Below are positions 19,763-31,225 of a stretch of DNA of 64,000 bases, piece by piece. Each line of letters starts with the position of its first letter. Position 1 is the first letter of the stretch. A program made the translations under genes and the position numbers. The DNA lies in contig NZ_LR732469.1 in assembly GCF_902506425.1 (NCBI RefSeq), positions 1,119,001 to 1,183,000 of the forward strand, written 5' to 3'. A model generated the notes under the pieces. That model made no database searches. It was not told the origin of the DNA and saw only the letters and a list, made by a program, of their open reading frames with translations. This stretch comes from Novosphingobium sp. 9U. Lineage in GTDB: Bacteria; Pseudomonadota; Alphaproteobacteria; Sphingomonadales; Sphingomonadaceae.

Positions 19763-20206
19763 TCAGCGAACCTGCTTGCCCACCGCGTCGAGCACACCGT
19801 TGACGAACTTGGCTTCGCGCGCATCGAAGAAGGCATGTGCGACATCGAGGTATTCGCTGATGGCACTGCCGGTCGGCACGTCCGCACGCGCCATCAGTTC
19901 CCAGGCGCCCGCGCGCAGGATCTGCAGCATCGTCCGGTCGAGTCGGGTAAGAGACCAGCCCTGTGCCAACTTGCTCGCCAGCAGATCATCGATCTCGTCA
20001 CGACGTGCGAGCACGCCTTTGACCACATCGTCGAAGAATGTGACCTCGGCCTCGGCGTACTGGTCCTCGTCGATTTGCGCCCCGAGGCGGTGGCGGTGGA
20101 ACTCATCAAGGAGCTGCGCCTGCGGCGTGTTCTCCATCTCATGCTGATAGAGGGCCTGCACGGCAGCAAGCCGCGCGGCCGAGCGCTCTCTCGGTTTGGC
20201 GGTCAT
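19763..20206 (-). CDS. nusB: Transcription antitermination factor NusB
   Basis: 147 residues, standard size. It is an all-helical RNA-binding protein that joins NusE/S10 at boxA for rRNA antitermination. The N-terminus RSAARLAAVQALYQHEME and the C-terminal EYLDVAHAFFDAREAKFVNG are the classic NusB signatures. The start overlaps the hisD stop by four bases (ATGA), so the gene is translationally coupled to histidine biosynthesis genes. Confidence 0.96.
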   Translation of the reverse strand: MTAKPRERSAARLAAVQALYQHEMENTPQAQLLDEFHRHRLGAQIDEDQYAEAEVTFFDDVVKGVLARRDEIDDLLASKLAQGWSLTRLDRTMLQILRAGAWELMARADVPTGSAISEYLDVAHAFFDAREAKFVNGVLDAVGKQVR

Positions 20207-21495
20207 ATCCCCAGTCTCGTTTCGATCGAGCGCGCATGGGCCGGCAGGCCTTCGGCCTCGGCAAGCGCGATGGCGGCAGGCCCAATGGCGGCGAGCGCGC
20301 GCTCGTCCAGTTGGATGAAGCTGGTGCGCTTCATGAAGTCGAGCACCGACAAGCCCGACGCGAAACGCGCCCGGCGTCCGGTCGGCAGCACGTGGTTGGG
20401 ACCTGCGACGTAGTCGCCCACCGCTTCCGGCGTGTGGCGGCCCAGGAACACGCTACCGGCGTGGCGGATACGGGAGAACAGCGCCTCAGGGTCTTCCGTG
20501 GCGATCTCGACGTGCTCGGCTGCCAGAGCATTGGCTAGCGCAGGCGCTTCGTCGAGGCTTTCGACCTCGATGATAACGCCGTGCTTCTGCCAGCTCTGGT
20601 CGGCCACGCGCGCGGTCTGCAACATGGCGATCTCGACCCCTACACGGTCGGCAACAGTGTCGGCAAACAGCGGATCGTCGGTGATGAGGATCGACTGCGA
20701 GGAAGGGTCGTGCTCGGCCTGACTGAGCAGGTCGGCGGCGATCCACTCGGGATTGTTGCGCCCATCAGCGATCACCAGGATCTCGCTGGGCCCGGCGACC
20801 ATGTCGATGCCGACCACGCCGAAGAGCTGGCGCTTGGCTTCAGCGACCCAGGCGTTACCCGGTCCGGTCACGACATCGACGGGCCGAATGCGCTTCGTAC
20901 CATAAGCCAGCGCGCTGATCGCCTGCGCGCCACCGACGCGCCAGACTTCATCCACGCCCGCCAGATAAGCGGCGGCGAGGACGAGCGGGTTGACCACGCC
21001 CTTGGGTGTTGGCGTCACGACCACCAGGCGCTCGACACCCGCAACCTTGGCCGGGATGGCGTTCATCAGCAGCGAGGAGGGGTAAGCCGCGCGTCCGCCA
21101 GGAACATACAGACCGGCTGCATCGACCGGCAGCCACTTGGCGCCTAGCCGCACCCCGGCATCGTCCGTGTAGTCCCGATCTTCGGGCTTCTGTGCCTCGT
21201 GGTAGGTCCGGATGCGCTCGGCAGCGAGTTCGAGTGCTGCGCGCAGTTCTGGCTTCAGCGTGTCGAAGGCATCGCGGCAGGCGGCAGGCTCGATCCGCCA
21301 GGATGCCTCATCGCCCAGGACATGGCTGTCGAACCGGCGCGTGTAGTCGACGAGAGCCTCGTCGCCACGGCTGCGCACTTGCGCCAGGATCAGGGCGACA
21401 TCGCGCGCGACATCATCGTCGCTCTCGCGCCGCTCACGCACGAGGCGACCGAACGCGGCTTCGAAGCCGGGATCGCGGGTAGACAGGCGCAGCAT
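20203..21495 (-). CDS. hisD: Histidinol dehydrogenase
   Basis: 430 residues, cytosolic zinc enzyme for the last two oxidations of histidine synthesis (histidinol to histidine with two NAD+). Signatures are LYVPGGRAAYPSSLLMNAIP, VDVVTGPGNAWVAEAKRQLF, MVAGPSEILVIAD, LLSQAEHDPSSQ (Gln and His zinc ligands), GPNHVLPTGR with the catalytic His, and a final His in EGLPAHARSIE. The start overlaps the hisG stop by one base (TGATG). Confidence 0.97.
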   Translation of the reverse strand: MLRLSTRDPGFEAAFGRLVRERRESDDDVARDVALILAQVRSRGDEALVDYTRRFDSHVLGDEASWRIEPAACRDAFDTLKPELRAALELAAERIRTYHEAQKPEDRDYTDDAGVRLGAKWLPVDAAGLYVPGGRAAYPSSLLMNAIPAKVAGVERLVVVTPTPKGVVNPLVLAAAYLAGVDEVWRVGGAQAISALAYGTKRIRPVDVVTGPGNAWVAEAKRQLFGVVGIDMVAGPSEILVIADGRNNPEWIAADLLSQAEHDPSSQSILITDDPLFADTVADRVGVEIAMLQTARVADQSWQKHGVIIEVESLDEAPALANALAAEHVEIATEDPEALFSRIRHAGSVFLGRHTPEAVGDYVAGPNHVLPTGRRARFASGLSVLDFMKRTSFIQLDERALAAIGPAAIALAEAEGLPAHARSIETRLGI

Positions 21496-22148
21496 CAGGC
21501 GGCCTCGCGCTCGCTGACGAGGGCACGGAACCGTTCCACCAATGCACCTACGCGCTCATCGGTCTTGAGCGCCGCGCGGTTGACGATAAGACGCGCCGAA
21601 ATGTCGAGGATGCGGCTTGTCTCAACCAGGCCGTTCTCGTGCAGCGTGCGCCCCGTCGAGACCAGGTCGACGATGCGGCTTGCCAGACCCAGGCTGGGTG
21701 CCAATTCCATGGCGCCGTTAAGCTTCACGACTTCGGCCTGGATGCCCAGGCGCTCGTAGTGGCGACGGGTAAGGCTCGGGTACTTGCTCGCGACGCGCAA
21801 GTGCGAAGGCATCGCACCGGCCGCTTGGCCCTCCGGCTCGGCAACTGAGAGGCGGCAGTGGCCGATGTCGAGATCCACGGGCGCATAAAGATCGGGGTAG
21901 GCGAACTCTTCGACAACATCTGATCCGACGATCCCCGCCTGCGCGGCACCATGCGCGACGAAAGTGGCGACGTCGAAAGCGCGCACGCGGATCAGCCGCA
22001 TCTGCGCATCCTCGCACGCAAACGACAGCGCGCGAGACTTCTTGTCATGGAATTCGGCTTCGGGCACCACTCCGGCACGCGCCATCAGCGGCAGCGCCTC
22101 GTCAAGGATGCGGCCCTTCGGCACGGCAAAGATCAGCGGAGCAGGCAT
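21495..22148 (-). CDS. hisG: ATP phosphoribosyltransferase, short form
   Basis: 217 residues, the short HisG class that lacks the C-terminal regulatory domain. It catalyses the first step of histidine synthesis from ATP and PRPP. Signatures are [16 protein letters not shown] at the start, [19 protein letters not shown], and the PRPP-binding loop [13 protein letters not shown] near residue 165. Short HisG needs a HisZ subunit for activity and feedback control; hisZ is not in this window. It is the first gene of the minus-strand operon, 53 bases from a divergent gene. Confidence 0.96.
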   Translation of the reverse strand: MPAPLIFAVPKGRILDEALPLMARAGVVPEAEFHDKKSRALSFACEDAQMRLIRVRAFDVATFVAHGAAQAGIVGSDVVEEFAYPDLYAPVDLDIGHCRLSVAEPEGQAAGAMPSHLRVASKYPSLTRRHYERLGIQAEVVKLNGAMELAPSLGLASRIVDLVSTGRTLHENGLVETSRILDISARLIVNRAALKTDERVGALVERFRALVSEREAA

Positions 22149-22201
22149 GGCCGCGGGCCTTACGCGGCAAGCCGGCGAAGGGCAACACGGGAGCGCGCAT
22201 T

Positions 22202-23263
22202 ATGGACGCCGGTACCAGCTTCGATGGAGATGTGCAGAACGCTTTCGACAACCAGCTCGAGTACTGCAAGCGCAACGACGCCCCCATCACCGCGCGGATC
22301 GTACGCGCGCTGCGCGACGCCCTGGCTGCGGACGAAGGCGCGCCATTCCTGAACCGGATCCGCGACTGGCAAGGCGTGGCCCTTGCCGATGGCCTGCCGT
22401 TGCGAGCGGCGGGAGCACTGCACGGGCTGCACATGAGCGGCCGGGCTCCTGAGCTTGATGCGATATACGCCGGCGAACCGGCTGACGACGTCACCATCGT
22501 TCGCGCTGTCGCGAAGGCTCACTCGGACTGGCTGCTGCCGTGGCTGGAAGGGCCGCCACAGACCAACGAGGCAGGGCGCTCGTCGGGCTTTGCGGCCGGT
22601 ATGCTATGGCTTGCGGATCAGGGCCTGCCCATCCGTTTCGAGCCCTTCGAGATCGGCTCCAGCGCCGGGATCAATTTGATGATGGATCGTTTCGCCTGGG
22701 GCCTGGGCGGTGTGCATGTCGGCGCGCGCGAGCCGCTGCTGTCGTTCACGCCCGAGTGGCGTGGTCCACCGCCGCCGCAGCATGCGCTCTCGATCGCGAC
22801 GCCAGTTGGGTGCGACGTCGCGCCGGTTGATCTTACCAGCGCTGAACAGGCCTTGCGGCTCAAGGCCTACATTTGGCCGGAGCACACGGAGCGGTTCGCT
22901 CGGCTTGAAGCCGCCATCGCCGAAGCGGCGGTTCACCCCCCGCTGTTGACGCGTATGCACGCGGCCGATTTCGTGGAGCAGCACCTCGCGAGCCCGCAGG
23001 CCGAGGGGACGACGCGCGTGCTTGTCCACTCCATCGTGTGGCAGTACCTGCCAGCGAACGAGAAGGAGCGCATCACTGCAGCCATGGAAGCTGCGGGCGC
23101 GCGAGCGACGCAAGACCGAGCACTCGCCTGGATCGCGCTGGAAGCGGACCGCGTGGCGATGGCTCACGGATTGCAGGTGCGCTCCTGGCCCGGCGACGGC
23201 AAGGCTCACCGCCTAGCCGCCGCGCACGCACACGGTGCCTGGCTGGAGTGGCTGGGGGCTTAG
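22202..23263 (+). CDS. DUF2332 family protein
   Basis: 353 residues, cytosolic, no signal. It matches the DUF2332 layout: an N-terminal helical part (FDNQLEYCKRNDAPITARIV), a central EIGSSAGINLMMDRFAW (about residue 155) and a late VLVHSIVWQYLPANEKERI. The central SSAGINL glycine-containing segment resembles the cofactor loop of SAM-dependent methyltransferases, but the biochemical role is not established. It is divergent from hisG and its stop overlaps the bolA stop region (convergent, 4 bases). Confidence 0.85.
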   Translation: MDAGTSFDGDVQNAFDNQLEYCKRNDAPITARIVRALRDALAADEGAPFLNRIRDWQGVALADGLPLRAAGALHGLHMSGRAPELDAIYAGEPADDVTIVRAVAKAHSDWLLPWLEGPPQTNEAGRSSGFAAGMLWLADQGLPIRFEPFEIGSSAGINLMMDRFAWGLGGVHVGAREPLLSFTPEWRGPPPPQHALSIATPVGCDVAPVDLTSAEQALRLKAYIWPEHTERFARLEAAIAEAAVHPPLLTRMHAADFVEQHLASPQAEGTTRVLVHSIVWQYLPANEKERITAAMEAAGARATQDRALAWIALEADRVAMAHGLQVRSWPGDGKAHRLAAAHAHGAWLEWLGA

Positions 23264-23535
23264 CTCTCGCCAGGCGCCCGCAGCCGCAAGGCGAGGGCAT
23301 GGACGCGCTGGCCCGGAATGTCGCCCAGTGCCGCATTGACCATCCGCTGCCGCTGCAAGCGCGACTGGCCGGTGAAGTGGGCACTTTCGATCTCGACGGT
23401 GAAGTGCGATTCGCCGCTGCCGTCATCGCCGGCATGGCCGTGATGCCGTGCGCTGTCGTTGGCGACATCGAGGTAGGTGGGGGCGAAGGCGTCGGTCAAA
23501 AGCCGTCGCATTTCCTGAGCAATCGGTCCGGTCAT
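23260..23535 (-). CDS. bolA: BolA-family protein
   Basis: 91 residues. The BolA fold is shown by the class II-like core: SHFTVEIESAHFTGQSRLQR (with the conserved His used for Fe-S or DNA contacts), MVNAALGDIP and a final VHALALRLRAP. BolA proteins partner monothiol glutaredoxins in iron-sulphur trafficking and can act in transcription. ATG 23535 (MTGPIAQEM) fits the family; ATG 23544 would add three residues. It is divergent from the J-domain gene, an arrangement typical of alphaproteobacteria. Confidence 0.9.
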   Translation of the reverse strand: MTGPIAQEMRRLLTDAFAPTYLDVANDSARHHGHAGDDGSGESHFTVEIESAHFTGQSRLQRQRMVNAALGDIPGQRVHALALRLRAPGES

Positions 23536-23574
23536 GCCTTCCATTTAGGGCATTGCTGTCCCATCTGAAAGCCG

Positions 23575-24165
23575 GTGAGCAGGGACAGATTTCACGGAAG
23601 ATTCGAGGCCACGGGGCGCGAGTGCAACTGGCCAGGGTGCGATGATGCAGGCGAGTTTCGCGCGCCCGGCGGTCGGCCTTCAGGGTTCGACGGGCCGGGT
23701 GACTACCGCTGGTTTTGCCTGGAGCACGTGCGCCAGTTCAACTCCGGCTACGATTACTTCGACGGGATGAGCTCGGAGGAGATCTTCGAGGCGCAGTCGC
23801 CGCTGCATGGCTGGGCAGGCGCAACGCGCGCGTTCCGGCCCGACGCCGGAGTGGATGACGTGCCGCGCTGGGCCGACTTCTCCGATCCTCTGGAGGCGAT
23901 CGGCGCCAGGGCTCGCGCGCATGTACGTGAGCGGCGCGAGCAGATGCGCGCAGAGGCGAGCGGCTTCAATCCGGCCGAGCAGCGCGCGCTGAACACCTTG
24001 GGCTTGGCGCTCGACGCCGACCGCAAGGGGCTGCGGCGGCGCTATACGGAACTGGTCCGACGCTTCCACCCCGATCACAACGGCGGCGACCGGTCGCACG
24101 AAGGCCGCCTGCAGCAGGTGGTCGATGCCTACCAGTTGCTACGGCGTGCGGCCGCGTTCGCTTAA
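23575..24165 (+). CDS. J-domain (DnaJ-like) co-chaperone
   Basis: 196 residues, starting at GTG 23575. The C-terminal 65 residues are a J domain with the HPD tripeptide (VRRFHPDHNGGD, about residue 165), so it should stimulate a DnaK/Hsp70. The N-terminal part has a CNWPGC...FCLEHVRQFNSGYDY motif that may bind a metal (two Cys plus Cys/His). The bolA-dnaJ divergent pair is widespread in alphaproteobacteria, usually followed by cobS, which is absent here. A hairpin terminator follows the stop. Confidence 0.92.
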   Translation: MSRDRFHGRFEATGRECNWPGCDDAGEFRAPGGRPSGFDGPGDYRWFCLEHVRQFNSGYDYFDGMSSEEIFEAQSPLHGWAGATRAFRPDAGVDDVPRWADFSDPLEAIGARARAHVRERREQMRAEASGFNPAEQRALNTLGLALDADRKGLRRRYTELVRRFHPDHNGGDRSHEGRLQQVVDAYQLLRRAAAFA

Positions 24166-24170
24166 AGAAA

Positions 24171-24200
24171 GAGCCTCAGCGAAGGGGTACCCTGAGGCTC
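24171..24200. terminator. Bidirectional hairpin between convergent genes
   Basis: GAGCCTCAG (24171-24179) pairs perfectly with CTGAGGCTC (24192-24200) around a 12-base loop. A weak T-rich end (CATTCTT) follows on the plus strand and TTTCTTT on the minus strand. It can end both the J-domain gene and the RcnB-like gene. Confidence 0.8.
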
Positions 24201-24226
24201 CATTCTTCAGTCAGGCCGTCTTGGTA

Positions 24227-25201
24227 TTACCAGAAGAAGTCGTAGATCGCGTCGACCACTTCGCCTGTGTACGTGTCGACGAGCAGCACATCGTCATAGT
24301 ACCGGACCCAGCGATAGGGTCCATAGACCTCCGGCAGGCGGTACGCGTAGGGATCGTCGATCCAATAGCGCGAGCCATAGAACAGCGAGCCGAGCGACAG
24401 GCCTATGCCGACACGGCGATAGCTGTAGTTCTGATAGGGCGAGTAATAGCGTCCCGCCTGGAACACGCTGCGATTACGCGAGCGGTAGGACGACCAATCG
24501 TACCGGTTGTTGCTGCGCCAGCCACGATCCCAAGCGCGATTGTCACCGCCCCGCCAGTTGCCGTTGTCGCCGCGCCACTGACCATTGTTGCGCCAGGATT
24601 CGCGACCATAGTTGCCCTGGCGATCGTTCTGCCAGCGAGCCCGAGCGTCACGTCGGTTGTCATCGCGGCGACCCTGCCACTGCGCCTGGTCCCGGCGCTC
24701 CTCACGCTGGACCTGCCTATTGCCGCCACGATTATCCCCATTGCGGAAGGCATCGGTGTCCCGGCCCTCGAGCACTGCACCGCGGTAAGCTTCCCATTGT
24801 TGCGGGGTCCAGCCACGGGTATCGGGGCCATTGCGGTTGCCACGTGCGGCCTGCTGTCCTTCGCCGCGCCAACCACCATTGCGATTGCCGTTCCAGCCCT
24901 GCTGACGAGCCGCGGGCGCACTTGGGGCGTGCTGCTGCGCCACGGCAGGCGCCTGAGCTTGCGCTTGGGGGCGTTGTTGCCACTGACGCTCACCCTGACC
25001 TTGCGGCCGCGCTTTCACGCGATCGCCGCGGTTCTGCCAGCCTTGGCCGCCGCGACCGTCGCCACGTCCGCCGCGTTGACCTTGACCCTGGCTTTGGCCC
25101 TGATCCTGTGCCGATGCAATCGTCGGTGCGGCCAGCGCCATCATCACGACGGCGAGCGCACCGACACTGGTGGCATATCTCTTGATGAATGTCCTTGCCA
25201 T
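24227..25201 (-). CDS. Secreted Gln/Arg/Gly-rich protein with RcnB-like C-terminus
   Basis: 324 residues. A signal peptide (GALAVVMMALAAPTIASA) is followed by about 190 residues of low-complexity sequence rich in Gln, Gly, Arg, Asn and Trp, with repeats such as QGQGQ and NNGQWRGDNGNWRGGDNR. The last 60-70 residues (YGPYRWVRYYDDVLLVDTYT then GEVVDAIYDFFW) match the RcnB/YcfR-type domain, a periplasmic domain associated with nickel/cobalt homeostasis in E. coli. Here the long disordered linker suggests a different, perhaps envelope-binding, role. A strong hairpin lies upstream at 25301-25344. Confidence 0.8.
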   Translation of the reverse strand: MARTFIKRYATSVGALAVVMMALAAPTIASAQDQGQSQGQGQRGGRGDGRGGQGWQNRGDRVKARPQGQGERQWQQRPQAQAQAPAVAQQHAPSAPAARQQGWNGNRNGGWRGEGQQAARGNRNGPDTRGWTPQQWEAYRGAVLEGRDTDAFRNGDNRGGNRQVQREERRDQAQWQGRRDDNRRDARARWQNDRQGNYGRESWRNNGQWRGDNGNWRGGDNRAWDRGWRSNNRYDWSSYRSRNRSVFQAGRYYSPYQNYSYRRVGIGLSLGSLFYGSRYWIDDPYAYRLPEVYGPYRWVRYYDDVLLVDTYTGEVVDAIYDFFW

Positions 25202-25300
25202 CTGTCCCGTTCTCCAAAGGGACGGGTCGCACAGCGATCGTGGCCTGTCCTTGCAGACCTTCTATGACTTGCGCGCTGTCGCAAGTCTGAATTGGCATTG

Positions 25301-25344
25301 CGCCTTCCGTTCAGCTTTCGCGAAGTGCAGCTGAACGGAAGGCG
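25301..25344. terminator. Perfect 16-bp inverted repeat between ettA and the RcnB-like gene
   Basis: CGCCTTCCGTTCAGCT (25301-25316) is perfectly complementary to 25329-25344, with a 12-base spacer that itself contains TTCGCGAA. It lies 8 bases after the ettA stop, so it is probably the end of that transcript, although there is no U-tract. An operator or REP-like role for the downstream RcnB-like gene is possible. Confidence 0.6.
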
Positions 25345-25351
25345 GCAAGGC

Positions 25352-27031
<1,680 letters not shown>

Positions 27032-27376
27032 CTAAAATCCTCTGGGATCTGGCGTGTAGGGGGAGTTGCCGGGTCCTCTACTAGCGCAGGCCGGTCACCG
27101 CAAGGCTCAGGGCGGCCGAGGGCAAGTGCGAGAGGCCGTCGCTTCGATTGGTTGGTCTCAGATGGGCTTATCTCTTGCTCGTGAACAGAGCGCGCTGCGA
27201 CGAGTTGTCATACCAGCGCGCGGTGCCAAGCCCATTTCTATCCGGCAAAGACGATCTCGTATAAGGTAACCCGTCCAACACCGCATTAATCCAGATGGTA
27301 CGCGACCGGAACTGATGCAGCCACCCACAGATAGTGTCGCACCACCCCAGACATCCGCGCTGAGCCACCCCCGTGA
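27032..27376. other. Intergenic region, no gene recognised
   Basis: About 345 bases between the ettA start and the end of the winged-helix gene (both minus strand). It must hold the ettA promoter. No coding, RNA or repeat signal was convincing. Confidence 0.5.
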
Positions 27377-27931
27377 TCAGCGCCGCTTGGCGACGTCAGG
27401 CGCACCCTCGTCGAGCAGGACGACGGATCGGCTCGACGCCGAGAAGTACTCGAGCATGGCCTCGTACCCACGCGGGCTCAGTCGAACGTAGACGCGCCGC
27501 GCGTCCCCGGGGTCGGCCTCGCGGCTGAGAAAGCCCTGGCGTTCCAGGATCGATATCCAGCGCAGCGCCGTGGTCGACGGGACCGCAGAACCGATGCAGG
27601 CGCTGGTCACTGACACCCTGCGCCGTTCCTTGGCCGCGATGAAAAGGTCCAGCATGATGTCCCAGGCCGGCTCACCGAACAATTCGTCCGATTGGAATAT
27701 CTTGTTGCGCCGCCGTCGATCGTCGTACGTCTGACGCGCGAGTTCGACCCATACGGGGTGGTCCTGACCGGCCGTGGGCGTGGCATTTGGCGCGCCACCA
27801 CCAGTTGAAGGCGAGCCATCGTCATGGTTCGTCATCTCGAGTTCGCGTGCCATGGCAAGGAGTTCGTTCGCGATCCCGATCAGGCGCATGGCCTTCGCGC
27901 GATTTCGCATAACCTGTTGCGATATTCCCAT
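27377..27931 (-). CDS. MarR-like winged-helix transcriptional regulator
   Basis: 184 residues from ATG 27931 (a GTG at 28000 would give 207). The N-terminal third is helical and acidic (RAKAMRLIGIANELLAMARE) with a Pro/Gly-rich linker. The rest is a winged helix: PAWDIMLDLFIAAKERRRVS, the recognition helix region SAVPSTTALRWISILERQGF and a wing DPGDARRVYVRLSP. This type, with a long variable N-terminus, is frequent in sphingomonads as an orphan regulator. The neighbours give no clear target. Confidence 0.8.
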   Translation of the reverse strand: MGISQQVMRNRAKAMRLIGIANELLAMARELEMTNHDDGSPSTGGGAPNATPTAGQDHPVWVELARQTYDDRRRRNKIFQSDELFGEPAWDIMLDLFIAAKERRRVSVTSACIGSAVPSTTALRWISILERQGFLSREADPGDARRVYVRLSPRGYEAMLEYFSASSRSVVLLDEGAPDVAKRR

Positions 27932-28119
27932 GAAGACAAAGCCCCCGCCCGCCGCCGTGCAGGCGTGGGATGCGATCAAAAACGCGGCAAGGTCGCGCAC
28001 CCTTCCGGATACCCTTTACGACTGGGCGGACCGCTCCCCGTGCGATCCGCGGTCGCCGAAATGGCCGATCCGGTCTGGAGCAACTATAAGCGGGCAAGAC
28101 GCGCGGCGTCTTCGACAGC

Positions 28120-28299
28120 TTAGTCCGTTGTGGAGATTTCCTCGGGAAGATTAAACTGGCGCCGCAACGCGTTAAGGGCGGCATCGAGGTGCGCAGCAGC
28201 TATGTTTGCACCAAGCTCATCAAGAGCGACGAGGCACGCTGCGAGGTCATCGGCAAGGTTCTTGGCACGATCGGAGTCGGACACTGGACTTGTCTCCAC
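28120..28299 (-). CDS. Small hypothetical protein
   Basis: About 59 residues if GTG 28299 is the start; the frame is open further to 28437. The conserved-looking part is ADDLAACLVALDELGANIAA followed by AHLDAALNALRRQFNLPEE, an amphipathic helical pair. No known domain. It lies upstream of the winged-helix gene on the same strand and directly beside a double hairpin (28302-28340), which on this strand would be in its 5' leader. Start and reality are uncertain. Confidence 0.4.
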   Translation of the reverse strand: METSPVSDSDRAKNLADDLAACLVALDELGANIAAAHLDAALNALRRQFNLPEEISTTD

Positions 28300-28301
28300 A
28301 A

Positions 28302-28353
28302 CGCGAGGGGAAACCCTCGCGAACGTCCGCTGAAGCGGACCTATTTTTTCTTT
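28302..28353 (+). ncRNA. Tandem tetraloop hairpins with U-tract: candidate small-RNA 3' end
   Basis: CGCGAGGG-GAAA-CCCTCGCG (28302-28321) is a perfect 8-bp stem closed by a GNRA tetraloop. Three bases later GTCCGC-TGAA-GCGGAC (28325-28340) is a 6-bp stem with a UGAA tetraloop, followed by CTATTTTTTCTTT. That is a textbook Rho-independent end on the plus strand, yet no plus-strand gene lies upstream, so an independent small RNA or an antisense RNA to the minus-strand small gene is likely. The 5' end and promoter could not be placed. Confidence 0.55.
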
Positions 28354-28538
28354 GCGACCCGGATTCTTCCGGAGACTGTTCTTTGCGGCTTTGTATCCGA
28401 AATCGATGTTTATCGGAATACACCGTCTCCGTGGCATGATCCCGCAGCTTTGGGAACAACCTTCTCACCTTTGTTCTACAAGGACACAGTTCGGACCGGC
28501 TCGTTAATTCCGCAATATTGCCGACAACGTGTAAATAC

Positions 28539-29504
28539 CTATCTTTGCTGCAAGCCAAGTGCGGTATTTCGCTCGCTTAGTTGCGCGAGCTGCGCAGGAC
28601 TGAGGTTAATTGCCGTTGCGCCCACCAGTTCGCCCAATTGCTCTGGAGACGTCGAACTGGCGAGCGGAGCGGCGATGCCGGGCTGCGCGTTCACCCACGC
28701 GAGCGCGACCTGCGACGGCTTTGCGCCGATCTCTGCGGCTATCGACCGCAAGGTATCGAGAATTTCCCATCCGCCATTCGCCGCGGCATCATCGAGTGAA
28801 CTGGCGCGCGCGTTGTCCTGCCACTGTGCTGCGCGCTCGTACTTGCCGCTCAGGAAACCGGCCGCGAGACCATAATACGGCAAGACCGCAATGCCTTGCG
28901 CAACGCAAAGGTCCTGCAAAGCGCCTTCGTAGCTATCGCGCGCAACGAGATTGTAGAGCGGTTGCGCGACCGTGAAGGGCTGGGCGCCGCGTGCGGATGC
29001 GGCCGCGTTAAGCTGCGTCAAACGCACGGGCTCGTAATTCGAAACACCGAGTTCCCGCACTTTGCCGGCGCGGAACGGCACGTCGAAGGCGGTGACGACT
29101 TGGTCGAGCGGCGTGACGCGATCGTCGCGGTGAATGTAGTAGAGGTCGACATAGTCGGTCCGCAGCCGCTCCAGCGAACCTTCAAGCGCAGACGCAACCG
29201 CCTCGGGCTGGAGCGCACCGGGAGGACCGCCCATGCCGGTCTTGGTACCGATCCGCATCTCCGACCGATTGCCGCGGCTCTCCATCCAGGCGCCGATTAT
29301 GGTCTCGGACTCGCCGCCCTTGTTGCCGGGCACCCAGGAAGAGTAGCCTTCCGCGGTGTCGATCATGCGCCCGCCCGCCTCGTAGAAGGCGTCCAGCACG
29401 GCAAAGCTCTGGTCCTGGTCGATCGTCCATCCGAACACGTTGCCGCCCAGAACCAGGCGGATGCCGGCGATGGAAGGATGATCGACCGAACCGTTGCTAG
29501 CCAC
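28539..29504 (-). CDS. Aldo/keto reductase
   Basis: About 321 residues, cytosolic NADPH-dependent oxidoreductase of the YajO/Tas-like AKR group. Markers are [20 protein letters not shown] (catalytic Asp and Tyr), MRIGTKTGM (Lys), [11 protein letters not shown] (His) and [11 protein letters not shown]. Start is GTG 29504 (or TTG 29507), inside the end of ribH, so it belongs to the ribBX-ribH transcript. Whether it has anything to do with flavin metabolism is unknown. Confidence 0.9.
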   Translation of the reverse strand: MASNGSVDHPSIAGIRLVLGGNVFGWTIDQDQSFAVLDAFYEAGGRMIDTAEGYSSWVPGNKGGESETIIGAWMESRGNRSEMRIGTKTGMGGPPGALQPEAVASALEGSLERLRTDYVDLYYIHRDDRVTPLDQVVTAFDVPFRAGKVRELGVSNYEPVRLTQLNAAASARGAQPFTVAQPLYNLVARDSYEGALQDLCVAQGIAVLPYYGLAAGFLSGKYERAAQWQDNARASSLDDAAANGGWEILDTLRSIAAEIGAKPSQVALAWVNAQPGIAAPLASSTSPEQLGELVGATAINLSPAQLAQLSERNTALGLQQR

Positions 29505-29911
29505 CAAATCGTTCCTTCAGTTCCAGCAGAGCGATCGCCGCCTTGGCAGCCTCACCGCCCTTATCCTTCTGCGCGGGGTCGGCGCGCACCAGCGCCTGTG
29601 CCTCGTTCTCGACCGTAAGGATGCCATTGCCGATGGCAAGGCCGTCCATGGTCATGGCCATGATGCCGCGCGCGCTCTCGCCAGCGACGATCTCGAAGTG
29701 GTAGGTCTCGCCTCGGATCACGACACCGATGGCGACAAAGCCGTCGTAGTCGCCGGATGCTTCGGCAAGGGCGATGGCGGCCGGGATTTCCAACGCGCCG
29801 GGCACGGTGATCGTCTCGCTCTTGTGACCCGCCGCCTTGAGCGCGGCGCGCGCACCCTCAACAAGCATGTCGTTGAGGTGATCGTAAAAACGCGCCTCGA
29901 CGATGAGGAAC

Positions 29912-29919
<8 letters not shown>
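29497..29919 (-). CDS. ribH: 6,7-dimethyl-8-ribityllumazine synthase
   Basis: 140 residues, the penultimate enzyme of riboflavin synthesis, forming large cytosolic assemblies. Signatures are [32 protein letters not shown] (substrate loop) and [20 protein letters not shown] with the catalytic His. ATG 29919 begins MAKFLIVEA and overlaps the ribBX stop by eight bases. The order ribBX-ribH is typical of alphaproteobacteria. Confidence 0.96.

Positions 29920-31225
<1,306 letters not shown>

Noticed and set aside
24125..25267. Plus-strand open frame with hydrophobic stretches opposite the RcnB-like gene
   Set aside because: The apparent membrane segments come from the complement of a Gln/Gly/Arg-rich sequence; the minus strand has a normal signal peptide and domain.
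28453..28475. GGAAC-N15-GTT resembling an EcfG general stress promoter
   Set aside because: The spacer is one to two bases too short and no gene starts at a fitting distance downstream.
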